Assembly (NCBI GenBank): GCA_001595385.3
Contig: LVEI03000001.1
Coordinates: 1,331,501-1,395,500, forward strand
Length of the DNA stretch: 64,000 nt
From: Deltaproteobacteria bacterium GWC2_55_46
GTDB lineage: Bacteria; Desulfobacterota; GWC2-55-46
Direction: 5' to 3'
Of the stretch, positions 50,597 through 58,843 are shown in pieces. The position numbers were made by a program, and so were the translations under genes. Positions within the stretch are counted from its first letter, which is position 1, and every line of letters begins with the position of its first letter. The notes under the pieces were generated by a model. That model saw only the letters and a list, made by a program, of their open reading frames with translations, was not told the origin of the DNA and made no database searches.

Positions 50597-51571
50597 TCAC
50601 CAGCCGAGCACCCACGCGAATATCAGCGGGGCTACTATCGTCGCGTCCGACTCTATGATGAATCTTGGGGTCTCGGCGCTCAGTTTGCCCCAGGTTATCT
50701 TCTCATTCGGGACCGCCCCGGAATATGAGCCGTAGCTCGTGGTCGAGTCCGATATCTGGCAGAAATACGTCCAGAACTGCGTGGCGTCCTTTTTAAGGTC
50801 CTGCCTGAGCATGGGGACTACGCATATCGGAAAATCCCCGGCAATGCCGCCGCCTATCTGGAAAAAGCCTACACCGTGCCCTGAGCTGTTGTTTTCATAC
50901 CAGCCGGCAAGGAACTGCATGTACTCTATTCCTGACCTCATGGTGGTAGGCTTCAACTCACCGGTCACACAGTATGAGGCGAAGATGTTACCGAGGGTCG
51001 AGTCCTCCCAGCCAGGGACGATGATCGGCAGGTTCTTTTCAGCCGCGGCTGAAAGCCAGCTGTCCTTTTCATCTATCTGGTAGTACTGCTTCAAGACGCC
51101 GCTCCTTAAGAGCTGGTAGAAGAACTCGTGCGGGAGGTACCTTTCACCCGCGTCATCCGCCTTCTTCCAAAGCTCGTAGATGTGGTGCTCTATCCTCCTT
51201 ATGGCCTCGTCCTCGGGTATGCAGGTGTCGGTTACCCTGTTGAACCCGTTCTGGAGGAGCTCCCATTCGTCGCTGGGGGAGAGGTCCCTGTAGCCCGGTA
51301 TCCTCTTGTAATGGTCGTGGGCAACGAGGTTGAATACGTCCTCTTCGAGGTTCGCTCCTGTGCAGGAGATTATATGCACCTTCCCGGCGCGTATCATCTC
51401 GGCAAGAGATTTGCCAAGCTCGGCCGTGCTCATGGCCCCGGCAAGCGTGACCATCATCTTGCCGCCTTTGTCCAGGTGCGCTTCATAGCCCTTTGCGGCG
51501 TCGACCAGGGCGGCTGCGTTAAAGTGGAGATAATGCCTTTCGATGAACTTTGAGATCGGTCCTCTTTTCAT
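50597..51571 (-). CDS. Deoxyhypusine synthase-family enzyme
   Basis: 324 residues from ATG 51571, with AGGAAGGA five bases upstream (the frame opens 19 codons earlier). NAD- and spermidine-using fold: MVTLAGAMSTAELGKSLAEMI, IISCTGANLEEDVFNLVAH, IIVPGWEDSTLGNIF and FQIGGGIAGDFPI. The catalytic lysine of eukaryotic DHS lies in a WGK motif; here ITWGKLSAET keeps it. Bacteria lack eIF5A, so homospermidine or another polyamine product is more likely than protein modification. Stand-alone gene with its own promoter and terminator. Confidence 0.9.
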   Translation of the reverse strand: MKRGPISKFIERHYLHFNAAALVDAAKGYEAHLDKGGKMMVTLAGAMSTAELGKSLAEMIRAGKVHIISCTGANLEEDVFNLVAHDHYKRIPGYRDLSPSDEWELLQNGFNRVTDTCIPEDEAIRRIEHHIYELWKKADDAGERYLPHEFFYQLLRSGVLKQYYQIDEKDSWLSAAAEKNLPIIVPGWEDSTLGNIFASYCVTGELKPTTMRSGIEYMQFLAGWYENNSSGHGVGFFQIGGGIAGDFPICVVPMLRQDLKKDATQFWTYFCQISDSTTSYGSYSGAVPNEKITWGKLSAETPRFIIESDATIVAPLIFAWVLGW

Positions 51572-51626
51572 TTTTCCTTCCTCTGCGTGATTATGATCGA
51601 AGATCCTGCTTTCGCGGACTATATCC

Positions 51627-51654
51627 AAGATACGGTTCTACAAAAAGATGTCAA
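51627..51654 (-). promoter_or_regulatory. Promoter of the deoxyhypusine synthase-like gene
   Basis: Minus strand: TTGACA (51654-51649), 16-bp spacer, TATCTT (51632-51627). The 312-bp gap from 51572 to 51883 otherwise shows no gene, hairpin or repeat. Confidence 0.5.
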
Positions 51655-51883
51655 GGAATAAGTGGGCTCAGGAGGCGCGCTACTTTCGCAAAATCTCCCC
51701 CCTCAGGATTTCACAGTGAATTGTCTCAAAAGTCCCTGGTTTTTTATAAAATATGGAACTCTTGCTGCTGTTGCATTCTCTTGAGGATGGATCGATCAAC
51801 GTCGAAGGGGCAGAGGGATTCTAAAAGGCGTCTATCTTGACGGAGATGTAAGGGGGGCGGCAAGAAAAGCGTTTTCATGTCGA

Positions 51884-52012
51884 TTACGCCTTTTTGATCG
51901 CCTCAAGCTCTTTTGCATGGCATTCTGCGCAATACGAGTGCGTTACACGCTTGTCCTCAAAGGGCTCTTTTTCGCCCAGCTTCTTTTTACAGACACAGCA
52001 GACTATTACCAT
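51884..52012 (-). CDS. 42-residue zinc-ribbon-like protein
   Basis: Starts at ATG 52012, where AAGG stands six bases upstream; the longer frame to 52093 has no ribosome site. The sequence has two CxxC pairs, CCVC near the start and YCAECH after about 20 residues, the spacing of a small zinc ribbon. It ends in a charged helix (AKELEAIKKA). Function unknown. Confidence 0.65.
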   Translation of the reverse strand: MVIVCCVCKKKLGEKEPFEDKRVTHSYCAECHAKELEAIKKA

Positions 52013-52202
52013 TTGACGCCTTCGGTATCTCAAATCCCCGCCTGCCAATATCGTCATTTTCCCCTTAAAGGGAATGGAAAGCGGCTGAGGCAAGGGGGCC
52101 CTCCATGAGCCGCTCTTGATCTGCCATCATGGGCGCATCAAGAGCCCTCAGCCCTTTCCAAGTGCAGATGACCCCTGGATGAGGTCGGGATTGGACTTAT
52201 TG

Positions 52203-53534
52203 TTAGAACGTGGCGGCGAGCCTTGCCCCGTATATAAAGACAGTATCCTGGGAGCTATCGCCGCCCGGGTTTACTACTACCTGGAGGTCAGGCGATATGG
52301 AGATGTTGTCGTTAGCCCAGTACCTGTAATATGCCTCTATGTAATGCTCGAAGGACGCGTCAGCGGAGTACCCTTCAAGGGAGAGGGAATTGTCCTTGAA
52401 GTCCTTGCTTACGTGGCTCGCGCCGTAGGCGAGGCCCGCTACGTCGTTGCCCCTGCCCCAGGCGTTGCCGACCAACTGCGCGCCCGCGCTTATGACCTGA
52501 TCGAAGCTTGCAACGCTTTTGTCCTGGACCCCGTAGCGAGCGAAAAGCGTCATGTCGTTTGATACCTTCTGGTCTACGCTTATTCCAAAGCCCTTATTGG
52601 AGAGGTTCTCCGTCGTCGGGTCTGCAAGGTCCGTGTGCTTTACCTGGTTGGTCCAGGCGTAGATGCGGTAGTTGCCGTCAAGGCCGTAGTAGGGCCTCCA
52701 TATGTCGAGCTCGGCCATGATGAATGGGCTGTCCATCATGTCCTGAAAGTCCCCGTCCCCCTCGAAGAGGCCGACCCTGCCGGTGACGTTCAACCCCTTG
52801 TTGTAGATCGAGGTGAAGCGGTAAGCGGCCGAAAGCCCCGCCCCGTAGCCGTTGGCGTCTCCGCCGAACTCGATGGCCAGGTTATTGACAAAGATGTCGG
52901 CCATGAACTGGCTTACCTCGGAGTTTGCCACCGTGTTCGCGTCAAAGAGGGCTGTCGGGTCCATCTTTCCAATCGTCATCTCCAGCCTCTTGTCCCTTGT
53001 GTCAGGGATCGCGAACTCGGTCCAGTACCAGGCCTCGGCGATCTCGAATGAAGGCTGGTCGAACTCGAGGTCTGCGTTCGGCCCGGAGAACGTGGGCGGG
53101 ATTAAAAGGGAGGCCCCTTCACCCTGGCCTATATCGCCCCTGAAAAAGAGGTTCCCGTAGCGCCCTACCGGCGCGATAAGGAAGAGGTCCGCCGAATATG
53201 AGCCGTCGGCCTTGTTCGTGCCGCCGCCGCTTACGCCCTGGACGATGAGCGACAGGTCTCCTCCTATCGACAAGGCCTCCACCTTCTCCTGGAGCGCCTT
53301 TATCCTGCCTGTCCTGTAGTCGACCATGGTAAGCTCCTGCTCGAGCGTCTCCACATGGCTTTTTAACTCCTCCATCCCTTCGGTCTTCGTCTTTTCAAGC
53401 TCTTCTACCATCTTCTCCATCCTCTCCATGCGCTCGCTCATGGAACCCTGCGCCGCGTCAGCCGCGAACGCGGGTGACGACAGGAGCCCCAGGACAAGCC
53501 CGGACAGGGCATATCTGCTCAACATCGCTTTCAT
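52203..53534 (-). CDS. Outer-membrane porin (OprB-like) under a Fur-type box
   Basis: 443 residues from ATG 53534 with GGAGG nine bases upstream. Signal peptide (YALSGLVLGLLSSPAFA), a coiled-coil segment with MSERMERMEKMVEELEKTK and HVETLEQEL, then a beta-barrel of alternating residues ending in F (YGARLAATF). Resembles carbohydrate-selective OprB porins with an N-terminal coiled coil. A 16-of-19 Fur-like site lies 44 bp upstream, and the gene follows the iron-uptake cluster. Iron-responsive passage of a metal complex or organic acid is therefore plausible. Confidence 0.85.
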   Translation of the reverse strand: MKAMLSRYALSGLVLGLLSSPAFAADAAQGSMSERMERMEKMVEELEKTKTEGMEELKSHVETLEQELTMVDYRTGRIKALQEKVEALSIGGDLSLIVQGVSGGGTNKADGSYSADLFLIAPVGRYGNLFFRGDIGQGEGASLLIPPTFSGPNADLEFDQPSFEIAEAWYWTEFAIPDTRDKRLEMTIGKMDPTALFDANTVANSEVSQFMADIFVNNLAIEFGGDANGYGAGLSAAYRFTSIYNKGLNVTGRVGLFEGDGDFQDMMDSPFIMAELDIWRPYYGLDGNYRIYAWTNQVKHTDLADPTTENLSNKGFGISVDQKVSNDMTLFARYGVQDKSVASFDQVISAGAQLVGNAWGRGNDVAGLAYGASHVSKDFKDNSLSLEGYSADASFEHYIEAYYRYWANDNISISPDLQVVVNPGGDSSQDTVFIYGARLAATF

Positions 53535-53577
53535 TACGCCGAACCTCCGTCTGAATTTGCTGAATCCGTGAATCATC

Positions 53578-53596
53578 GAAATTGATTATCATTTTC
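53578..53596. promoter_or_regulatory. Fur-like box before the porin gene
   Basis: Minus strand GAAAATGATAATCAATTTC, 16 of 19 matches to the Fur consensus GATAATGATAATCATTATC by my count. Confidence 0.75.
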
Positions 53597-53607
53597 AATT
53601 GAGCCCC

Positions 53608-53637
53608 AAAAAAAGGCGGCTTGATCAATACCCGCCC
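53608..53637 (-). terminator. Terminator after the P19-like gene
   Basis: Minus strand: GGCGG (53636-53632), 12-base loop, CCGCC (53619-53615), then seven T. The stem overlaps the stop codon region of the P19-like gene. Confidence 0.5.
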
Positions 53638-54170
53638 TTTTTGCCTGCGCCGAAGTAGGTGAACTCCCACTCCACCTCGAAGGGCTTGAACCAGGGCCTT
53701 ACGCCGGTCTCCCTGTCGGTGTGCCTGCCGAAACCCTGCTTAAGCGGGTTCTCTATCCTGTAAATGACCTTGTATTTGCCCGCCCCGAGCATCTTTACGT
53801 TATCCCCGTAGTGCGGGCCGTCATTGGCAACCATGGGGGCAAGGTGCCCTTCTATCTTCTGGTTGGTGTCGAGCTTTATAAGCGTATAGGTCACGGTCAG
53901 GTTCGGTATCCATTCCCCGGCGGCAAAGCCGTTGGGGTTGTTCTCGGACGCCCTTATATCGGCCTCGATGTGGATATCGGATTTCTCCCTCGAAAGCATC
54001 GCGTGGGGCCCGTCCTTTGGCTCCATCTCAATGGGCTGAAGGTATACGGCCGAGATATCCATCCCGAAAAGGGGCTGCGGCAGTCCTATCGGCACCTCAA
54101 GGGCGAAGGCGGCCGGGCTGTACAAAACGATAAAAGCTAACACGATAAACGCTCTCTTCAACATCTTCAT
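53625..54170 (-). CDS. P19/Tp34-like periplasmic iron-transport protein
   Basis: 181 residues. Signal peptide (LKRAFIVLAFIVLYSPAAFA). The body fits the P19/Tp34 family: VYLQPIEMEPKDGPHAMLSREKSDIHIEADIRASENNPNGF split over two strands, and later NDGPHYGDNVKMLGAGKYKVIYRI. The metal-binding Met, Asp and His are visible in this pattern. Such proteins deliver periplasmic iron (sometimes with copper) to FTR1-type permeases such as the one encoded at 56110. In FtrABCD nomenclature it corresponds to FtrA. Confidence 0.88.
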   Translation of the reverse strand: MKMLKRAFIVLAFIVLYSPAAFALEVPIGLPQPLFGMDISAVYLQPIEMEPKDGPHAMLSREKSDIHIEADIRASENNPNGFAAGEWIPNLTVTYTLIKLDTNQKIEGHLAPMVANDGPHYGDNVKMLGAGKYKVIYRIENPLKQGFGRHTDRETGVRPWFKPFEVEWEFTYFGAGKKGGY

Positions 54171-54235
54171 CTCTTTACTCTCTCCTTGTTTTTTTGTAAA
54201 AAGCTCAATTCCGCGCCAAACTTGAAATGCCTATG

Positions 54236-54655
54236 CTACTTAAGCTCCACCCCCTTCCCATCCAGTTCAGCCGCGGCCTTCCTGACCGCCTCCGCGAGGC
54301 TTGCTACCCTGCCCTTTACCTCCTGGACAGGCGCTTTGACGTGCATAGCCTTCCTCAACTCCGAGAAGCCCTTCTCAAGGTCAACCGCCCTTTTAAGGGA
54401 GAGCCTCTGCCTTACGGCTATCTCCATATTCGCCTTTTCCCCCTCGAAGACCCCGAAGTAGGCGTCAACTGCCTTCTCCTCAGCCGCTTCAATCTTGCCA
54501 GCCTCGTAGAGCTTAAGGCTCGCGCTGAGCTCCCCCCCTATCCTTTCAGCCACCCCTGCCCAGGTCCCGGCGGCAAAGGCGCCCGCCGACAGGACGGATA
54601 CGAGGACAAATGCTGCGATTAATTCGTGCGCGAAATACAGGACCCTCTTTTTCAT
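54236..54655 (-). CDS. Stand-alone FTR1 N-terminal-domain-like periplasmic protein
   Basis: 139 residues. A signal or anchor segment (LIAAFVLVSVLSAGAFAAG), then helices with SLKLYEAGKIEAAEEKAVDAYFGVFEGEKANMEI. That pattern matches the extracytoplasmic N-terminus of the FTR1 protein of this cluster (ALESHKAGETSKAKAYVTSAYFDSFEG). It may be a duplicated iron-handling domain acting beside the permease. A weak Fur-like site lies 22 bp upstream. Confidence 0.75.
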   Translation of the reverse strand: MKKRVLYFAHELIAAFVLVSVLSAGAFAAGTWAGVAERIGGELSASLKLYEAGKIEAAEEKAVDAYFGVFEGEKANMEIAVRQRLSLKRAVDLEKGFSELRKAMHVKAPVQEVKGRVASLAEAVRKAAAELDGKGVELK

Positions 54656-54676
54656 CGACCACCCCTTCTATATTCT

Positions 54677-54695
54677 GAATTTGATTGTCATGTTC
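54677..54695. promoter_or_regulatory. Weak Fur-like box
   Basis: Minus strand GAACATGACAATCAAATTC, 13 of 19 matches to the Fur consensus, upstream of the FTR1 N-domain-like gene. Confidence 0.4.
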
Positions 54696-54704
54696 AATTG
54701 ATGC

Positions 54705-56099
54705 TCAAAAAATTACCATCTTCCACGCCCAGGCAACGAGGCCAATGCCCGCCGCGCTCGGAATGAGGTGCAACCCAAGCCTGCCGGGCACCTTATAGGC
54801 CAGGTAGAGGCTCCAGAGCGCCCCGCCGGCAAAGAGTGTTGTCTGGACGCCCTTCACGGCCACAGGGGGGAGCCCCATCTCGCCCATGGCCTGGAAGAGC
54901 ATCTGCCCGAGGCCGATGACTATCGATATCATCGCGACAGGCGCGTAAAAATAGCCGAGCTCCGTGACCCTTCTGACCGTCGTATTTCGGCCATAGGCCA
55001 GAAAGGCGGTGGCTGTGGTAAATGCGAAGAGGACCACAGTAGCAACTGTAAGGCCCAGGAGCATGAAAGAGCCGATGGATATAAAGTCCAGCCAGTTGAA
55101 GACCTCTCCGGCTTCAGGGTAGTTGGCCATCGCCCACCACGGGCCGCTGCCTCCTATGAACTCTCCCAGCCCCACAACGAGCAGGAACTCTCCTATCGTC
55201 TGCTTGAAGAGGATATAGAACGGGTTCGCCTGCCAGTGGAAGGCCCCGAGGGCGAGCCCGGTGGCGCCGAAGAGGAAGATGACCTCATATATGGAAGGCG
55301 CGCTCTTTGAGATGTTCTCTATCTCCGTCCCCGGCTTTCTGAATGCCAGGGCCATCGCGCCAGCGTTTGAGTGGTCGGCGCACTTGAAGCATTCTATGCA
55401 ATGGCGGCCTGTGGATTTTCCGGCAAGGCCGATAAACGTCGGGCATGCGGCCTTTTTAAAGCCCGTGACCTTTGACCCGGGCCTGTTTTCCTCAAAACTT
55501 ACCATCCCGAGCCTTGAGAATATCCCAAGGAGAGACCCTATCGGGCAAAGATACCTGCACCAGGTCCTGTAGCGCTTGGTATAGATAAAGCCAACGACGG
55601 CGGCCAGGAGCATTGTGCCGCCGAATATCTCCACCACCGGCAGCGGGTAGTCCCGCACGCCTACGAGCTGGCCGAGGACCGTGACAAAGACGAAGCTTAA
55701 GATGGGTGTGCCTTCCCAACGTAACCAGGAGGGCGACTTTTTATTGATCCCGACCTTGTTCGCATACTCCGCAAGGGCCCCCTGCGGGCAGAAAACACCG
55801 CACCAGATCCTGCCGAATACGACCGTAGAGAGCAGGACGAGCGGGAACCATATCCCCCAGAAAAGAAAGCGCGCGAATACGGTAAAGTTATTCAGGGGCG
55901 TCGCCTCCTCCGGGGGGGCCGGGAGGAACGGCGGGATGAGTATAAGCGCGGTGAACATGATGAGCATGGCAAGGTGGATATAGCCAATAAGCCTCTTGTG
56001 GCCGGTGAAGAATTCCTCGATCCCGGCGGCCAGCCTCTTCTGCCAGGGGGCCTTCCTTTCAACCTCTATCGTCTCACGTATCGCGTTGTCGGTTTTCAT
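54705..56099 (-). CDS. Polyferredoxin membrane protein of the FTR1 cluster (FtrD/NapH-like)
   Basis: 464 residues with several membrane helices and cluster-binding motifs: GRIWCGVFCPQGAL, YRTWCRYLCPIGSLLG and RHCIECFKCADHSNAGA. This arrangement belongs to NapH/CcoG/FtrD-like proteins that move electrons across the inner membrane. In FTR1-type systems the partner is thought to feed or withdraw electrons during iron import. Eleven bases downstream of the FTR1 gene, so co-transcribed. Confidence 0.88.
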   Translation of the reverse strand: MKTDNAIRETIEVERKAPWQKRLAAGIEEFFTGHKRLIGYIHLAMLIMFTALILIPPFLPAPPEEATPLNNFTVFARFLFWGIWFPLVLLSTVVFGRIWCGVFCPQGALAEYANKVGINKKSPSWLRWEGTPILSFVFVTVLGQLVGVRDYPLPVVEIFGGTMLLAAVVGFIYTKRYRTWCRYLCPIGSLLGIFSRLGMVSFEENRPGSKVTGFKKAACPTFIGLAGKSTGRHCIECFKCADHSNAGAMALAFRKPGTEIENISKSAPSIYEVIFLFGATGLALGAFHWQANPFYILFKQTIGEFLLVVGLGEFIGGSGPWWAMANYPEAGEVFNWLDFISIGSFMLLGLTVATVVLFAFTTATAFLAYGRNTTVRRVTELGYFYAPVAMISIVIGLGQMLFQAMGEMGLPPVAVKGVQTTLFAGGALWSLYLAYKVPGRLGLHLIPSAAGIGLVAWAWKMVIF

Positions 56100-56109
56100 T
56101 GGGGTCTTC

Positions 56110-57549
56110 TCACTTTTTTATTGTGCGCTCGATATCCTTGAATACGTCTGAAAAGGCCTCCTCGAGCTTTTCAAGGTGGTCCATGACCTCATGCACCTTC
56201 GAGTCTATATCCTTGAGATGCCCTTTTATCTCAACGACCTCCGATCCATCCTTCTTTACAGATAGCTCCTGGCAGAGGAGGGCATGCTGCCGTATATGGT
56301 CGAGCGTCCCATGCAGCCCCGATATGTCAGAGGCGATATGCGCGACTTCTCCGAGCATCCTGCCCCTTTCCATGTACGGCCTCAGAAGGAGGCTATATGC
56401 CAGGGCGGCAAGCATCGCCAGCACAAGGAATATCTGGATAGAGAGCCCTTCCCAGCTCGGGTATATACCTAGGAAGCCGACGGATGGCATTCCGGCGACC
56501 GGCGTGGTCGAAAGCCACCCGGCGCCCTGAAGCTCGAGCACCCCCTTGCCTGAAAACGAAAAAGCGAGGTAATAGAGGAGCGCGCTCGTAACCGTAAAGA
56601 ACTGCCCCAGAGGTATCTTGACCGTCCCGTAACGGAAGAGCAGGAATATTACCGCAAGTATGACTGTGCCGACTCCGACTCCGCCCAGGAGGTACCCCAG
56701 GCCGCCGCTGGCCGATGAATAGAGCGCCTGATAGAAGAGTACCGTCTCAGCGCCCTCGCGGAAGACCGCTATGAAGGCTGCGAACCAGAGGGTGTAGATA
56801 TTGCCCCTGCTTAGGGCTCCCTCGACCGAGGACTTGATGTACCTCTGCCAGCGGGCCGCCCTGGCCTTGCTTATAAGCCAGTAGCTCACGTAAAAAAGGA
56901 CCGCCGTCGCAAGGAGCATGGTGATGCCTTCGAGCGCCTCCCTGCCGGCGCCTGCCGCTGAAAAGAAGAGCTGAAAGACCGCGGCAAAGAGAAGGCTCGC
57001 TACTATCGCCAGAACGCCACCGGAGTAGACAACCCTGACCTTTTCCGCCTTCCCGGTCTTTACGAGATAGGCCGCGAGGGCGCTTATTATGAGGATCGCC
57101 TCAAACCCCTCCCTGACGATGATCAGCATGGAGTTAAAAAACAGAGAGAGGTGGCCTGAACGGCTTCCTTTTTCAAGAGAGGCCGCGCCCGCGCGAACCC
57201 TCTCCATCAATTCGTCGATGGAGGCATCAACCTTCTCCGGCGCCTCGCCGGAGCGGATCTGCCCCGTTATCCTGCCGAAGATGGCCTCTATTTCAGTCTT
57301 ATCCGAGGGCGATACGGCCCCCAGGGCATTTTCAAGGCCGCTACCCTCAAATGAGTCAAAATAAGCGCTCGTGACGTACGCCTTCGCCTTGCTGGTCTCC
57401 CCGGCCTTATGGCTCTCGAGCGCCTTGTCGAGATTGGTCTCTATCTCGGTTAAGGCATTGGCGTAGCCCTCCCCGGCCTGGCAGGCCTGCACAAGCGGGA
57501 ACAGGGCCAGAAAAGCGGCGGCGAAGAGTGAAAAAAGCGTCTTTAGCAT
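56110..57549 (-). CDS. FTR1-family iron permease with periplasmic N-terminal domain
   Basis: 479 residues from ATG 57549 (the frame opens eight codons earlier). Signal peptide, a helical periplasmic domain (about 25-140), then seven membrane helices carrying the two iron-binding REGxE motifs, REGFEAILI and REGAETVLF. A C-terminal cytoplasmic coiled helix with DHLEKLEEAFSDVFKDIE follows. High-affinity ferrous/ferric iron uptake. A promoter (57598-57626) and a Fur-like box (57575-57593) lie directly upstream. Confidence 0.92.
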   Translation of the reverse strand: MLKTLFSLFAAAFLALFPLVQACQAGEGYANALTEIETNLDKALESHKAGETSKAKAYVTSAYFDSFEGSGLENALGAVSPSDKTEIEAIFGRITGQIRSGEAPEKVDASIDELMERVRAGAASLEKGSRSGHLSLFFNSMLIIVREGFEAILIISALAAYLVKTGKAEKVRVVYSGGVLAIVASLLFAAVFQLFFSAAGAGREALEGITMLLATAVLFYVSYWLISKARAARWQRYIKSSVEGALSRGNIYTLWFAAFIAVFREGAETVLFYQALYSSASGGLGYLLGGVGVGTVILAVIFLLFRYGTVKIPLGQFFTVTSALLYYLAFSFSGKGVLELQGAGWLSTTPVAGMPSVGFLGIYPSWEGLSIQIFLVLAMLAALAYSLLLRPYMERGRMLGEVAHIASDISGLHGTLDHIRQHALLCQELSVKKDGSEVVEIKGHLKDIDSKVHEVMDHLEKLEEAFSDVFKDIERTIKK

Positions 57550-57574
57550 CAGGAAGGTCCCTCGGTATTCCAAC

Positions 57575-57593
57575 GATATTGAAAATCATTTTC
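57575..57593. promoter_or_regulatory. Fur-like box before the FTR1 gene
   Basis: Minus strand GAAAATGATTTTCAATATC, 15 of 19 matches to the Fur consensus, lying on the predicted transcription start and 26 bp upstream of the ATG. Confidence 0.75.
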
Positions 57594-57597
57594 AATT

Positions 57598-57626
57598 ATC
57601 CTACAAGGGATCTACACACCTGTCAA
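57598..57626 (-). promoter_or_regulatory. Promoter of the FTR1 iron-uptake operon
   Basis: Minus strand: TTGACA (57626-57621), 17-bp spacer, TAGGAT (57603-57598). The Fur-like box immediately follows, so repression by Fur-Fe is expected. The remaining gap to 57753 has a 12-bp palindrome GCGCATATGCGC at about 57672 and no gene. Confidence 0.55.
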
Positions 57627-57753
57627 GGGTTTTTTAGCGGCGATCTTTCTATTGCAGGGTAGCTTTATCCGCGCATATGCGCTATTACGTCATAAAAACA
57701 GGCCGTTAGGCTGTCCTGGCTCGCCTTGCTTACTGTGTGCTGGCCGTTACCGC

Positions 57754-57906
57754 CTGACTGTTGATGAAAAACTCAAAATCACGTTCAGGCTGCTCAGGGT
57801 CAAGATGCAAGGAGTCGAAACAGGAGGAACGAGGCGTACTTTTTTGGTACGCCGCGGTAACGAATTTTGAAGACGACGCCGCAGATTGGCCTTTTTCAGC
57901 AGCCTG
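57754..57906 (+). repeat. Dispersed repeat, copy C
   Basis: About 153 bp, ending TTTTTCAGCAGCCTG. An internal GCGTAC/GTACGC hairpin surrounds a T run. It aligns to copy B (reverse orientation) and to part of copy A. It lies between the iron operon and the rhodanese gene and carries no protein-coding frame. Confidence 0.85.
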
Positions 57907-57917
57907 CTGAAACCCAT

Positions 57918-57945
57918 TTGATTTGAGGCCGAACTGGTATATAAT
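57918..57945 (+). promoter_or_regulatory. Promoter abutting the rhodanese start codon
   Basis: TTGATT (57918-57923), 16-bp spacer, TATAAT (57940-57945). The ATG is at 57952, so transcription should begin at or next to the start codon. Confidence 0.5.
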
Positions 57946-57951
57946 CGGAAG

Positions 57952-58353
57952 ATGACAAGCCACTCGTTTTTCATTACGTCTTTATTCGCGTTCACTCTCG
58001 TATGCCTCTCTTCCGTATCTTTGGCCTCCGGGCCGGAGAGGGTTCAGGCTGATGAGCTTATGGGGATGCTTGAGGGCAACGAGAAGGTCATCCTCATCGA
58101 CGTCCGCACCCCGGCCGAGCACTACGGGGCCCACATACCCGGGAGCGTACTCATGCCGCTTGACACGCTCGAAGGCGTAAAATCCCTTCCAGAAGGCGGC
58201 CGGATCATACTCTACTGCAGGTCCGGCAAGAGGAGCCTCACAGCCATCGATATCCTCTCCCGCAAGGGCTACAAGGGCTTGGTGGACCTCGATGGCGGGA
58301 TAATCTCCTGGACAAAGGCAGGCGGAGAGATCATCACCGGCACTGAAAAATAA
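57952..58353 (+). CDS. Exported rhodanese-like protein
   Basis: 133 residues. Signal peptide (FFITSLFAFTLVCLSSVSLA). The rhodanese fold shows LIDVRTPAEHYGAHIPGSVLMPL and the active loop CRSGKRS with a catalytic cysteine. Periplasmic sulfur transfer or sulfide handling is likely. It starts right after its promoter and lies 120 bp before arsR, which has its own promoter. Confidence 0.88.
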   Translation: MTSHSFFITSLFAFTLVCLSSVSLASGPERVQADELMGMLEGNEKVILIDVRTPAEHYGAHIPGSVLMPLDTLEGVKSLPEGGRIILYCRSGKRSLTAIDILSRKGYKGLVDLDGGIISWTKAGGEIITGTEK

Positions 58354-58437
58354 ATCCGCAGAACCCGCTCAATTCAGCGCCCTTCTTCCTAATCTCCTTT
58401 TAAAATGAGCATCCCCGCCCTCCCGGCAAATCAAACA

Positions 58438-58467
58438 TTGACAATTCGTCATTTGGCGAATTATAAT
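58438..58467 (+). promoter_or_regulatory. arsR promoter with ArsR-type dyad operator
   Basis: TTGACA (58438-58443), 18-bp spacer, TATAAT (58462-58467). The spacer contains the 20-bp imperfect palindrome AATTCGTCATTTGGCGAATT (58443-58462), a probable ArsR operator. The ATG at 58475 coincides with the expected transcription start, so the mRNA may be leaderless. Confidence 0.75.
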
Positions 58468-58474
58468 ATTAATT

Positions 58475-58843
58475 ATGTTTGATGAAACTCTCACGATAGC
58501 AAAGGCCCTTTCAGACCGTGCGAGGCTCCGGGTCCTCATGGCGCTCCTCCCCGGAGAGCTCTGCGTATGCCAGATAGTAGAGCTTCTGGGCCTTGCCCCG
58601 TCTACCGTCTCCAAGCACCTGCAGCTGCTGCAGCACTCCGGCCTTATAGCTTCCCGCAAGGACAGCAGGTGGGTCTACTACAGGCTTGCCGGCAGGGAAG
58701 CCTCTCCTGCGGCCCAAAAGGCGTTGCGGTGGGTGAGGGATACCCTGGCGGAAGACAGCTCCATAGGGGCTGACATGAAGGCCATTAAAAAGATAAACGG
58801 CATGACAAAGGAGGCCCTTTGCAGGGCGCAGGCAAAAAGATAA
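58475..58843 (+). CDS. arsR: ArsR-family arsenic-responsive repressor
   Basis: 122 residues. A winged helix with the metal motif ELCVCQIVELLGL (two cysteines) leading directly into the recognition helix APSTVSKHLQLLQHSGLI, then SRWVYYRLA. A third cysteine near the C-terminus ([10 protein letters not shown]) might help As(III) binding. No Shine-Dalgarno precedes the ATG, in line with a leaderless start. First gene of arsR-arsC-acr3. Confidence 0.92.
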   Translation: MFDETLTIAKALSDRARLRVLMALLPGELCVCQIVELLGLAPSTVSKHLQLLQHSGLIASRKDSRWVYYRLAGREASPAAQKALRWVRDTLAEDSSIGADMKAIKKINGMTKEALCRAQAKR

